Source: Anastrepha obliqua
Lineage: Eukaryota > Arthropoda > Insecta > Diptera > Tephritidae
NCBI RefSeq assembly: GCF_027943255.1
Contig: NC_072892.1
Coordinates: 116,143,792 to 116,207,791, forward strand
DNA: 64,000 nt
Direction of reading: 5' to 3'
Under the pieces are notes generated by a model that did no database searches, was not told where the DNA came from, and was given only the letters and a program-made list of their open reading frames with translations. The number at the start of each line of letters is the position of its first letter. Position 1 is the first letter of the stretch. A program made the translations under genes and the position numbers. Below, piece by piece: positions 46,110 through 57,604 of this stretch.

Positions 46110-46905
46110 TAAAAGTGATAAATTGAGAGGTTTAGAATTTTAAATTTAAATAAAACAACGCAAATGCAACGTAATTCGCTCATTTGTAAACACCAATTTT
46201 GAATGACTGGCTGGAGGACTTCAATCGGTATCTTGTGAATAACTTTAGTAATGTTGGCTTCCAATTTCTCAATCGAAGCTGGTTGAAGCAAAAAGCATTA
46301 AGACTTTAGAATACACAAATAAAAGTCCAAAGGTGTGATATGACACAATCGGTTATCAGAAGACAAGGGATAAATTGCTCACCTAAACGACGATGCAGTA
46401 AAACCATTGTTTCACGGGCTGTGTGACAAGGTGTTACTTGGGGAACCAAATGTTGTGGAGATTCCGGCCTTCAATTTCCGGTATCAAAATATTGTTTATC
46501 ATGGCGCAATAGCGCCGGGTTGATGATTCCTCCAGCCGATCTGCCGCAACAAACGGTTGTTTTCAAATGATGTAGTGGCCGTTTGTTGGTTCTTGAATGG
46601 CTGCGGGTTGCTCTTCAGCCCAAATGCGGCAATTTCGCTTATTGACCTAGCCATTAAGCCGAAAATTGGCCTCATCGCCACCATAAGTTGGCCTGAGCTC
46701 ACGATGAACACTTTTCAGAGAGCGTCCATTTTCGTAATACAGTTGTACGAGTTGTAAACGTTGTTGAATCGTAAGTCTTTACATGATTAAATATCAATGA
46801 ATACTGAAAAAAATTATGTATTTAGTTTGACAGCAGTTTCGCGTGATTTGTCAAAAAACTGTATTGGGAAAAGCACCTTCAATCTGATCACTCTTTATTA
46901 AAGTA
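46110..46905 (-). pseudogene. Tc1/mariner family C relic
   Basis: Minus strand: VAMRPIFGLMARSISEIAAF and KSNPQPFKNQQTATTSFENN near 46600-46690 (region before the first catalytic Asp segment) and a C-terminal part (PASIEKLEANITKVIHKIPI, then VLQPVIQNW) near 46200-46280. The right end AAAGAGTGATCAGATTGAAG (reverse complement) matches the ends of the element at 51854. Middle deleted. Confidence 0.7.
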
Positions 46906-46977
46906 ACAAATGATTACAAAAAAAACCAGTCGAGAGACTACAATATGTACAAGGTGACACAAAATTAGTTACCCTAA

Positions 46978-47074
46978 TGATTACCATTTATGGAACAACA
47001 TCAAGACGCACACCACAAACAGGAGGAGGAGCTCGGCCAAACACCCAAAAAGGGTGTACGCGCCAATTATATAT
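46978..47074 (+). mobile_element. SINE 3' fragment
   Basis: It holds the last ~95 bp of the SINE: TATGGAACAACATCAAGACG, GGAGGAGGAGCTCGGCCAAA, GGTGTACGCGCCAATTATAT. 5'-truncated insertion. Confidence 0.85.
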
Positions 47075-47887
47075 TTAACGAAAGTTTTATAATTTTTGCA
47101 AATCATGTCGCACGTCGAATATATTTGACACTTGTGAACTTGAAAGCAACAAAATAAAGAAATCCGTTATTCAAATTTTTTTAATTTAGTACAAAAGTTA
47201 TTCAAAAACAAAACTGGAAGATTAGTTTTGCGCTACCATGCACTCGTATTACGACACGGAAGTTCTTTATGAAAAACGAGTATCTGATTTCAACATAAAC
47301 TGCACCCTTTACTTATTTTGATTACCATAAAAATTGTTTCTGATTCTGAGAATCGTATATACCATCTGCATATTTATTACTTCAGATTGCATAGGTTTCT
47401 TTTGATGAAATCAGGTCTTAATGATATTACAATCAATAATTTATGAAAGAGATAGTTTGGCCAATGGGTATACTCGTATATGTATGCGATTATATATTTC
47501 GATTATAAATAGTAATAAATTAACTTAGTCATCAGATTAAAGGTCGTTTGCGCCAAGTTATAAATGCGCTTTAAGGAAAACATGATCGGGTGAAACTTAG
47601 TCACTAAATGTACATATGTATTATCAGGAAACAGTTATGAGCCGACATAGTAACATATGTGGTAACCGTTTTTCTAAAGGGGATTTTTTTAATATTTTGG
47701 TATTACGCCGCTTATTGTTTTCATGATTTTCATTTCCGAAAAGGGTTACGTGGCTTCTCTTTGTTTGTTGTGGTGTAATCGTTATTGGACACTTAATATT
47801 GGATTGCCAAGCCAAGCCAATAGCGAAGTAAGTAGCTTTAGCTTGTTTACTGTATGCTTAATTGAGCGGATTAATTTCTTGCTATTG
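47075..47887. other. AT-rich spacer
   Basis: No gene or repeat recognised. Confidence 0.4.
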
Positions 47888-48175
47888 GCGGCCGCCGTAG
47901 CCGAATGGGTTGGTGCGTGACTATCATTTGGATTTCAGAGAGAGAACGTTGGTTAGAATCTTGGTGAAAGACTAAAATGCAGGAAAAGTTTTTCTAATAG
48001 CGGTCGCCCCTCGGCAGGCAATGGCAAACCTCCAAGTGTATTTCTGCCATGAAAAAGTTCCTCATAAAAATATCCCTCTATTTATGGAACAACATGAAGA
48101 CGCACACCATAAATAGGAGGAGGAGCTCGGCCAAATACCCAGAAAAGGTGTACGCGCCAATTATATATATGTATA
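47888..48175 (+). mobile_element. tRNA-derived SINE copy 5
   Basis: Complete copy and the clearest in the window: GCGGCCGCCGTAGCCGAATG, TAATAGCGGTCGCCCCTCGG, CAGGCAATGGCAAACCTCC, TTCTGCCATGAAAAAGTTCC and GTGTACGCGCCAATTATATA. A mariner element starts in its AT tail at 48178. Confidence 0.9.
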
Positions 48176-48177
48176 TA

Positions 48178-49353
48178 AAGGGTGATTTTTTTAACTATTA
48201 TCTCTTTAAACTGTCACTGTCAAACATCTTCAGTTTGGTCTATAATTTAACCATAAATCTCTTGCAAACAAACAACGCTTGTAAATCATTGAATTTTATT
48301 ATCAAACTGCGGGTTCTGTTAAGAAAGTTTATCGCGCGCTTCTTCCAGTTTATAGTCAGTTTAATTGACCCACTGAAGCGGCTATTCGAGCTATTGTGAC
48401 TAAATTTAGAACCAAATTTACATTATTGGACATCAAACCACCAACACGCTTACGTAGAGTGCGAACTGAAGAAAATATCGCAGCTGTATCGGCCAGTGTT
48501 AATGATGACCATCAATTATCGATTCGTCGCCGTTCGCCGTTCGCAGCAATTGGGCCTCTGTTACTAAACAACGTTAAATTTGCGAAAGGATTTAGGTGTG
48601 AGGCCTTTCAAAATACAGCTGGTGCAAGAATTGAAGCCGAACGACCTACCGCAACGCAGAATTTTTGGTGAATAGGCTCTTGGAAAGTTGGCCGAAGATC
48701 CACTTTTTTATCGAAAAATTGTGTTCAGCGACGAAGCTCATTTTTGAATCAATGGGTACGTAAAAAAGCAGAATTGTCGATTTTGGAGTGAAGATCAGCC
48801 AGAAGAATTGCAAGATCTACCAATATATCCAGAAAAGGTCACAGTTTGGTGCGGTTTATGGGCTGGAGGTATCATTGGGCCGTATTTCTTCAAAGATGCT
48901 GCGAATCGTTACGTAACTGTGCATGGTGAGCGCTTGCCCAAAATGCAAGAGCTTGACTCACATGCCACACAGCACGCGTAACAATGGACTTGTTGAGAGG
49001 CGAGTTCAGTGAACATGTTATTTCAAGTTCAGGACCTGTCAATTGGCCACCCAGATCGTGCGATGTAACGCCTTTAGATTATTTTTTTGTGGGGCTATGT
49101 TAAAGCTCATGTCTATTTAGACAAGTCTGCTTCAATTAACGCATTGGAAGACAACATTAAAGCATTTATATGTGAGATATCGGCCGAAACATTGGAAATA
49201 TAATATAATAGTATGCCAAAATTGGACTAAGCGGATGGACCATTTGAAGCGCAGTCGCGATATGGACTGTACTATCGATTTAAATAAAAATTTCATGAAT
49301 TTTACGTGTGGTTTTTTGAAAAACTTTCCTATAGCTCTTAAAAAATCACCCTT
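48178..49353 (+). mobile_element. Tc1/mariner element, decayed, TA-flanked, inserted in a SINE tail
   Basis: 1176 bp with ends AAGGGTGATTTTTTTAAC and the reverse complement of TAAAAAATCACCCTT. The plus-strand transposase is split by frameshifts: N-terminal region IKPPTRLRRVRTEENIAAVS near 48430, VTVWCGLWAGGIIGPYFFKD near 48840 and a C-terminal NWTKRMDHLKRSRD near 49215. The stretch around the second catalytic Asp is shortened. Non-autonomous. Confidence 0.8.
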
Positions 49354-49489
49354 TATATAATTTCTTGCTGCTTATGTGTAACTGCATGCGAATCTTCCGA
49401 TTCCTTCAGGTGTGTGGCATATACATATATATGTCGGGGGGCTTGTTTGAGAGCTTGAGACTTTAAAATGATGGCACAAAAAATAAAAA

Positions 49490-49800
49490 TCGTTGGAATG
49501 ATTTTTTTTATTATAATCTGGTAGATAATTTCACGGCATACATTTTTTGAATATGATATAAAGTATTCATATGGTCGCCGCGGCTACGAGTTACATGGCC
49601 CATTCGATCAGTCCAATTTTTGACTGCTTTTTCCAATAAATCTGAAAAATAAATCTAAATGAGCCCAACCAACAAAAATGCAGAAAAAATTTGGCTTCAA
49701 TTCTTGCACGGCCTTCATTTTATAGGCACGTCAGCCAAGACCCTTACGCTGGCCATTAGCACATTTTAAAGACTCGCAATTTCTTATCTTCTGCAATGGG
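49490..49800 (-). pseudogene. Tc1/mariner C-terminal scrap
   Basis: Minus strand: LLEKAVKNWTDRMGHVTRSR near 49620, the usual end of this transposase type, and further upstream a decayed stretch with an altered frame. No ends found. Confidence 0.55.
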
Positions 49801-50365
49801 TTTTCCGCCTGGATGTGTGCTCTAGTGACGCTACATGTCAAACGATCATCCAATTGTCATTGTGCACCACTCTATAAGTATTCTTTTGCCACTTTTTCCA
49901 ATATAATGAGTGCATCGTTCCAATATGAGGCACTCAAATTCGTTGGCTTTTCTACGCAGGTGCTAGCGAAGGCATGTAAAATTACAACCGTCATATTTGT
50001 GGGAAAGTTATACGAAAAAAAATATGAACAAACAAAATATTGGCTGCGCTGGTATCAGGAATAGGTGAAAGCTAGCAGTGTGAGCAGTGTGACCACATTC
50101 ATTGGCACCTTCCTACTCATAATCTATTTAACTTGTGACAGTTTTACAGCGAATTGACAGGACAACCTATTCCAGAATTACGAGATTTCCTCACTGCAAA
50201 TGATGGCAGGTGCCAATTTGTTTTCCACCATATTTACAGCTAAAATTTTCTACGTAGTCCAAGGACATAGTCCAACAAGTTAAGAACGACGATTATCGAC
50301 ATTTCGGCGCCTATCAAACCACACTTATCGATATCGATAGTTCACATGCCGCTAAAAAACACTCC
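49801..50365. other. Unassigned spacer
   Basis: A short open stretch at 49813-50064 has no resemblance that I recognise; probably transposon debris. Confidence 0.3.
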
Positions 50366-50639
50366 ATATATAATTGCCCTTACACCCTTTGTCGTGTATA
50401 ATGGCTGAGCTCTTCCTCTGTGTGCCGCTTGATGTTTTTTCCAGAAGCGGAATAGACGTCTCCGAACGCAGATAATTCTTTAAGAGTAATTTTTTAAAGG
50501 CAGAAGCCCATATTTGTCATTGCCTGCCAAGGGGCAACCGGTATTGGAAGGAATTTGTTCTATCATTTGATATTTCATGCCCGGGGTTTCGAGTTCCGAA
50601 TGAAGGTCATGCACCAACCCATTCGGCTACTGCGGCCGC
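50366..50639 (-). mobile_element. tRNA-derived SINE copy 6 (minus orientation), diverged
   Basis: From the tail TATATAATTGCCCTTACACC to the head ACCCATTCGGCTACTGCGGC. It has more substitutions than copies 3-5, so it is older. Confidence 0.8.
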
Positions 50640-51853
50640 TACGTTATATGATATATAAATATATTAACATATACATACATATATGTATGTATGTAGTCCG
50701 TATTATTTCACAGTAGCTAACAGCCTGTGCGGAAATTATGATTAAAATTTCTGCCGTTAAAGCTATGAGTGGTGCTCGCCACATTAACTCTCCAACTGAT
50801 AATACAATATGAGCGAACAGCGGATAAATACCCTAAAATAAATCGAAATAATTTTGAACCAAGAATTAGCCTTTGAGAGGACAGTGCTGGTTCTCGCTAC
50901 ATGCTTAGGCATGCTTTCAGCTGCCTACTTTTAAACACCACTGTGCTATGGAGTGGAAAATTGCCACATTATAAAACTTTGAAATCGTTTTGAAATTGTG
51001 TTTTATTTATTTATTGAATTTGAAAAGCTTTCATTACTATTCGAAGTTGCAGTAAACTCAAGAGTCAGTTGTGCTTAAGGTAGTTTCTGGCTTCCAGTAG
51101 TACAGTTTAAAAAAAAATCAAGCTGTTGCCAAATTCGCTTTTTCGTGGAAATGGGCTTCAAAATGAATCCAAATGTATTGATTAAAAATAAAATAGTAAT
51201 GATTACGTGACCCAAAAACTTTCCAATTTAACTGAAAATATGTATATATACACACGAATAAATTTCCCAAGTGAGACGCCACACACAGTGATTCTGTCAA
51301 ATTCGCTCAGAGCAAAGTAGCTGTACCACGATCGGCGCCACCTTAGTATTCTCTGCATCGTTCGTCTAAACAACGACTGATTAGACGAGTGTGTGAATAC
51401 GTGTGAACTAAGCGAGCAGAATTCGGCTGCCGAGTACACGGTGACGTACCAGCCTAAGTTGCTCGCTCAATTCCGCTTTTCACCGTAGCTGAAGGTCAAT
51501 CTATATTGCTCTATGAAATTAAACGCAAAAAAAAACCGAAAAAATTGTTCGGCTTCTTCTATTCGTCACTTCTCTGCTCGCTATCTCTCTGCTCGACTAA
51601 CTCAATGAAAAATTTGCATGCGAAAACAAGAACAAAGTTACTGAGGAAGATTTGCCGCTAGTGAGTACGGTTATACCGCATAAAACTGGTATAACTCACT
51701 ATCTTACAAGCACATGTAATTTAAGGCAGGTCTATTTCAGCGTTGCCAAGCTATGTTCATTTATACCAGATGTTTCATCTATTCGTCACTTCTTAACGCT
51801 TGGTGAAAAGAAGAGGCCTATTATTAAGCTCTCAAACTAAAAAATGACTTATA
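50640..51853. other. Unassigned region
   Basis: No gene. On the minus strand, 51290-51365 (AGAATACTAAGGTGGCGCCG, ATCGTGGTACAGCTACTTTG) resembles 57605-57680, just 5' of the larger RTE LINE, so it may be an RTE 5' scrap. Confidence 0.4.
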
Positions 51854-52586
51854 AAGGGTGTTCAGATTGGAGGTACTTTTTCCTATAGGGGGCGTTTTTA
51901 CAGATCACGCATGACTACTGTCAAACTAAATAAATCTTTTTTCAGTATTCATTGACATTTTATCAATGTCGCCTCAACAACGTTTACAAACCGTACTATT
52001 ATATATTGTATATTATATTACGAAAATCGACACTCTGAGAAAATTTTCTCACACGAGTGAATGACAAACACTATCGCGCCATAATAAAATACGTTTTGAT
52101 GCCGAACATTGAAGCACGGAATCTCCATAACATTTGGTTCCAACAAGACGACGCTACCTGCCATACAACCCTTGAAACAATGGATTTACTGCGTCGTCGT
52201 TTCGGTGAGTAATTTATCTCTCGTCTCGGACCAGTGGATTATACACCAAGATCGTGTGATATCGCACCTTTGGCCTTTTATTTTTGAGAGGATGTAAAGT
52301 CCAGATGCTTTGTGGATAAGCCAGTGTCGATTGAGGCATTGGAAACTAACATTACTAAAGTTATTCACGAGATACCGACCGAAGTCCTTCAGCGAGTCAT
52401 TCAAAATTGGTGTTTACGGATGGCCGAATTACGGCGCAGTTGCGGTCAACATTTGAAAGTGATTATATTTAGAAAAAAAATGGTATGAATGGTTATACAG
52501 AAAAATAATAAGGATTGTCCAATCACTTTTACTTTCCGTTGTTTTATTTTAGTTTAAAACTCGACACCTCTAAATTGATCACCCTT
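51854..52586 (+). mobile_element. Tc1/mariner family C element, internally deleted
   Basis: 733 bp flanked by TA with ends AAGGGTGTTCAGATTGGAGG and AAGGGTGATCAATTTAGAGG (reverse complement). The plus strand has the second-Asp region (NIWFQQDDATCHTTLETMDL) and a C-terminal part near 52330-52450 (SIEALETNITKVIHEIPTEV). N-terminal half missing. Confidence 0.8.
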
Positions 52587-52718
52587 TACTTATGCATGTA
52601 CCAGTAGTTTTGAAGCTGGTGTAAGTCCATTTTTTATTAAGAAAGTCATGTATAATTTAGTGTGCATTTTTTTGTGTATGAATCAAGGTCAGTATCTAAT
52701 AAAGTAATTCTGCAAATA

Positions 52719-53190
52719 TAGGGTTTTTCAGTAAGAGCGCTTCAACTTTTGAACTTTTTTGAATAAAACATAAACGGTTTGACTCTTTTAACTAATTTTT
52801 TTTTTATTATCGAGTTTGAACACATACATTTAAGTATGAAATTCGATTTCTTTTGCATGACCACCGCGTGCACGTTTTACGAAGTCCAATCGTTGAACCC
52901 AATTTTCGACCACTCTTTTGCATAAATCGGCCGAAATTCCAGCAATTTCGCGTTCAATATTGGCTCTGAGCTCACAAATCGTCGCCGGCTTGTTACTGTA
53001 GACCAATGACTTCACATAACCCCAAAACGGGACGGCTTGTTAAATGGACCGTAAAATGGCCGTAATTCTCTTAAAGTAGCAGCAACAGAACGATTATTTT
53101 CATAAAAAATTTACACGATTTGCAGTCGTTGCTCAAGTGTATAGCGTTCCATGATGAAATGTATACTAATGAAGTTTACAAATGACAAGC
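52719..53190 (-). mobile_element. Miniature Tc1/mariner element, family B copy 2, right end missing
   Basis: Nearly identical to 16555-17030, with the same internal deletion junction, but it stops at ATGACAAGC (53190) before the right terminal repeat. Confidence 0.85.
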
Positions 53191-53559
53191 CTATACATCA
53201 GCAAACGGAATAATTTTATTAAGAATTACTATAATTGTTTGGGAAAAGTGGTATAAATCCCATTTACTTAAAATATCAAAGTGAACACTTATAAGATACT
53301 TACATATAAGCACTTATAAAACGCTCGTAAAACTAAGAGACTAAGCGTAAAGTGAAGTTAAGCTATAAATAAAGACACACTTATCACTAAATAATGCCTA
53401 AGTACTAAATATCTAAACATAAAAAAAGACTATTTGTTGGGTTTATTTTTATAAACAGGGTAGATTGAAATACATTTCACATTAGCGCACATTCGGTAGT
53501 ATTTTATATGGAAAAAAATTCTGAACATCGTATAAACCAAAATCATTCAACGTTTTAGC
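53191..53559. other. AT-rich spacer
   Basis: Several CACTTATAA-type repeats occur near 53285-53400. No gene seen. Confidence 0.4.
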
Positions 53560-55150
53560 CAAGGACTTCATTCTCCTTCATTCTGAATGTGTTTGAGAGA
53601 GTGATCGACCATCACTTCCCATAGCATTTAGAAACCAAATTATTTTCAGCTTAGCATGCTTACTTGAGAAGGAAATTTACCGAAACTCTGGAAGGGAAAC
53701 AATTCACTTTGCGGCCTTTATGAACATAGAACTCGCTTTCAATAACGTTAGGGCTGAGTAAATTGTCACTGCACTACATAGACTAGAGGTAGCAAGACCT
53801 ATCTGTCTCTGGATCTTGTCCGTACTAGGCTGTAGGGAAATTAATCCTGTGGCGGGAGGCGCCCGAATCACTAGATTCGCGCATTGGGGTACACCGCAGG
53901 GTAGTGTTCTCTCTCCTCTCCTTTGATTAGTATATTATTGACGAGCTTCTGATTCCTTTAAACAGGGGTGGGGTAAAGGTGGTAGCATATGCTGATGACT
54001 TGGTCCTACTGGTTTCAGGAGTCTTCCCCTCAGTTATGGCTGAAATTTTCAAAGAAGCATTTCAAGTACTCAGTCGATGGGCTGCCAGTTGCGGTCTTAG
54101 AGTGAACTCTGATAAGACGGAGTTGCTGCTATTCACCAGAAAATACACGCCTCGAACTTTTAGGCTTACTCAAATACTTGACCCCAAGCTCCATTGGAAG
54201 CTGCACACCGAAAATCAAGTTAAGAAGGCCAGTATAGCTTTCTACTCCTGTAAATATATGTTCGGCAAAAAATGGGGTCTCAAGCCACGTGTCGAACTCT
54301 GGATGTGCAACTTAGTGGTTCTACCAATATTGATATAACATTGCTATAACACCACTAAATTAGAGTGCACAGTACTACATGTGTTGGCATATTTGGAGCG
54401 AGTAGAACATGCCCCACTGCTGCAATCCGTTGTTGCTCAGAGAGCTATTATGTTGAAGGAGGTTGGCCTCTGGAGGCAAGCTCCTGTAGGATATTGTGGC
54501 ATTTTGAGGCAAAATTCTTGTTCTTGCTCTGTATTTCGATCTCTACAGAACGGATCAAAGATGGAATCAGGAGTTGGAGAGGAGTTTGAGATTTTCTCCA
54601 AATCAGCCAATATTTCAGTCGCATTTAAACTATCGAAAACTAGTAGTGCAGGCATCGAAATGCTTAGGAATCGCTGTTGTGGAGAACTTACATAATATCT
54701 TTTCCGAAAGTCAAGCTACGATCAAGGCCCTGTAGTTGCCATGTTGCCGCTCTCTTCTGGTCAACTTCTGCAAGAAGATAAAACGGCTCGATCGTGCCAG
54801 AAATATTTCTCTTATCTGTGTTCCAGAGCATTGGAATAAAATTGAGGATAAAATTGCCAATAAGCTTGCCAGAAGGAGGTCGATAGAACTGGTTTTAGTT
54901 GTCTTCATCTGAGACATCGGCGTCTTCTTGACCGTTGTTAAAAGGAAACTCCCAAATTTGTGGGGATCCTGCAGAGAAAGATACCGCTCAAAGTTCCTTA
55001 GTGTGTCTTTTGAGGATAGCCTAAGGTAGCTCTTCAGCCTGGATCCCTTTTCTCTCCTGCACTACATGCAGCACTGGATGGCTTTTTTATGATTTATTTA
55101 AACGAGACTCTAGTGCTACTTATAGTGTACCCGTGGTACTCTTGCTATCT
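53560..55150 (+). pseudogene. LOA-clade LINE relic (reverse transcriptase to C-terminus)
   Basis: Reverse transcriptase scraps LAFNNVRAE near 53730, HWGTPQGSVLSPLL near 53890 and the catalytic VVAYADDLVLLVSG at 53976. These are followed by LHWKLHTENQVKKASIAFYS and decayed RNase H sequence to about 55150, where a TCTAACCTACTTACC end is seen. 5'-truncated, many stops. Confidence 0.8.
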
Positions 55151-56269
55151 AACCTACTTACCTATGCGTGATTAAAATTAAATGATTTTAGAGTTATGTG
55201 AATGTGAATGTATAAATGCATTTACGACTCAAAACTAATATCATTTTAATTTCAAATATTCATTCATAAATTTGTTCCGTAAAATATATTTATATTTTTG
55301 ATTAACCGAAATTATAACATTTTAACTCTGAAAAATATAAAAATGGATTTAGCCGCTATTAACTAATCGAAGAAAAGTGTATTTATTTTTATTCTATGCA
55401 TTTGAAAAGAAATTCATTGAGACCGCCAGCGATAAAAAATTTTAGATTATCGGCATCTTGAGATCGGTAACGGAAATCAAATTGGTTGAGTTTAAAAAAA
55501 AGTATTATTGATAAATGCTAGAAACATTTTCACAAAGCTTTATTGACGAATTACCATCGTTGGTAAGAGGACGCTCTGAGCTTTAGAGAGTTGTTGGCGA
55601 AAAATCATTCCCAAAGTTATTATAACACGACAAAGAAATGCGTGCAAATCGTAACTACCCATAAGGAATTCTTAAAAACAGTTTTTGAGATTACACTTAT
55701 CACGAGTTCAATATCAGTGATTCAATAAGTAGATTAGAGTACTAGTTATCACCAATATTTATGACAGGAATTCAATAATTATTGCCTATTCTGTAGTTGT
55801 TGCGTGAATTTCATAACTAATTTGAAATAAAAACTAAATCGTATCTAATAAAATAACTAAGGAAATAAATTACTATATTTTTTTTTAATTTTTTCTGATT
55901 TTTATATATTATTTTTTCGAGGTGTTGCGCATTTTCTCAGTATAACAAATGCACGACATTTTTTGGATATGGAGAAAATGCCCAAAACCGTAAAGGAAAA
56001 AAATTACAAAAAGTTGACGGGATTTTTGAGCAACATCTAACTTTTTTTATTCATCTAAAATAGTAACCCACTAGCATTCTAATAATAATAATGAGCTACA
56101 AAACTGCATACCATACATTTCTCTAGAAATTCTGATTAAAAACCGTGGAGTTGGAATGAAAAGTACGTGAAATTTTCCAATTTTTTTATAAAGTCTGAAA
56201 CTTGGGTTATGTTAGAGTTTGTGTTAGAGAATGAGCTATATCATTGAATTGATAAACGAATTCCCGGAA
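55151..56269. other. AT-rich spacer with a piece resembling APN upstream DNA
   Basis: 56080-56250 resembles 4310-4465, just upstream of APN gene 1, in the same orientation (AATGAGCTACAAAACTGCAT, TTAAAAACCGTGGAGTTGG, GAGAATGAGCTA). The rest shows nothing. Confidence 0.45.
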
Positions 56270-56660
56270 TTCAAAATACAAGTTTATGGTATTCCGCAAA
56301 AGTAATATAATATTATCACCTTCAAAGTACTCCCCATCAATTGCAACGCACATACGTCAGCGTTTGATTCAGCTTTCGAAACATTTCTGGAACTCTATTT
56401 TCGGTATAGTCAATAGAGCCGATTGCTTCGGTTCTTTCATGGCTTCCTTTCGGTTGGTAAAACGAGTTCCCCATAGTTGATGGCTAATTTGCGGATATTG
56501 ATCAAGTTTTCTCTCACTTTATTGATGTTTTCATCAGTTTTCGATGTCGGCGGTCTGCCACCAAGTTCGTCATCCTTGATGGACTCACGATCTCTTCCGA
56601 AATCGAAATCCAAATTAGTTGACTTAGAGCGTCAGTCGCGTTTGTTCCGGTTACTTTTTG
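56270..56660 (-). pseudogene. Mariner-type transposase relic, internally deleted
   Basis: Minus strand: an N-terminal linker part (GGRPPTSKTDENINKVRENL) joined through a frameshift to a C-terminal part (IPKIEFQKCFESWIKR-like, then VAIDGEYFEGDNIILL). The catalytic region is absent. Confidence 0.65.
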
Positions 56661-56707
56661 ATCAAGAAAGTATTTATAATTGACGCTGACATACTTTACT
56701 GCAGTTG

Positions 56708-56960
56708 GACTGAGCTCCACCTTCTATTTGTGGTGTGTGTCTTGATGATTTTCCACAAATGGACCAACAATTTTATGCCGCTTTCGAACGGCAGATGCAT
56801 TTTTTGATGAGGAGCTTTTTATGGCAAAAATACACTCAGAGGTTTGCATTGCCTGTCGAGGGACGACCGCTATAAGAAAACACTTGTTCTATTATTTGGT
56901 GCATTAAGGCATTAGATACGAACCCGGGAATTACCGAATGATAGTCACACTCCAACCGCC
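56708..56960 (-). mobile_element. tRNA-derived SINE copy 7 (minus orientation), 3' end lost
   Basis: Matches the family from CTGAGCTCCACCTTCTATTT to the head region TCACACTCCAACCGCC. The GGCGCGTACACCC end is missing and the head is short. Old copy. Confidence 0.75.
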
Positions 56961-57604
56961 GTATATAAAGTACATATACCTACTGATTAATGCAAACATT
57001 GCAGAAGTAGTGGAGAGTGTTGGACCATAATTGCATTTATATACAAGTACTTATAATATTTCAAGACGACTGACAATGCGTAACGTCGAACGCACACGGA
57101 ATGGATTTTACACCGTCAGCAAGTTTATGGCGATCTTCCGAAAAAGAGCAGCTTCTCTGATGAGCTGAACAGTGCAGAACAATTTCGCTCGCAAATACAG
57201 GATGATCCAAGTCTCTACACATTAGTGAAAAAGCCTTTGATAAATAGTGGTTTAAAAATTCTGGCATATGTATATTATGTCGACGGACACATTAGCGTCA
57301 TTAGATCTTTCTCCTATATGAGGAGGCTATAACCCTGCTTCCGGTAACGGCTAACTTTAATCCTCTTTATAAGATGCGAAGGGGATACCTAAACTTTGAA
57401 AGCTGTATTAAATTCTCTGGTTTTATACCTCGTTGGAGATGAGGTAGCAGCTCTTGCTGTGAGGAAAACTGCTTAGTAGATGAACTTGGAAAGCATAGTA
57501 TGATCACGCTGATTCTACTTACACATAGAAGATAGTGCTTTGCATGCCTTGTAAACTACTAAGTACTCGCGGATTGTTACTTTAGTGAAATATGAGACAA
57601 TAGC
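56961..57604. other. Unassigned region
   Basis: Plus strand 57100-57270 reads as a short coding-like stretch (YGDLPKKSSFSDELNSAEQF, then SLYTLVKKPLINSGLK) that I cannot assign. Nothing else seen. Confidence 0.3.

Noticed and set aside
47888..47960. tRNA gene at SINE heads
   Set aside because: A and B box-like sequences are present, but they are joined to the same SINE body in every copy and do not fold into a full tRNA.
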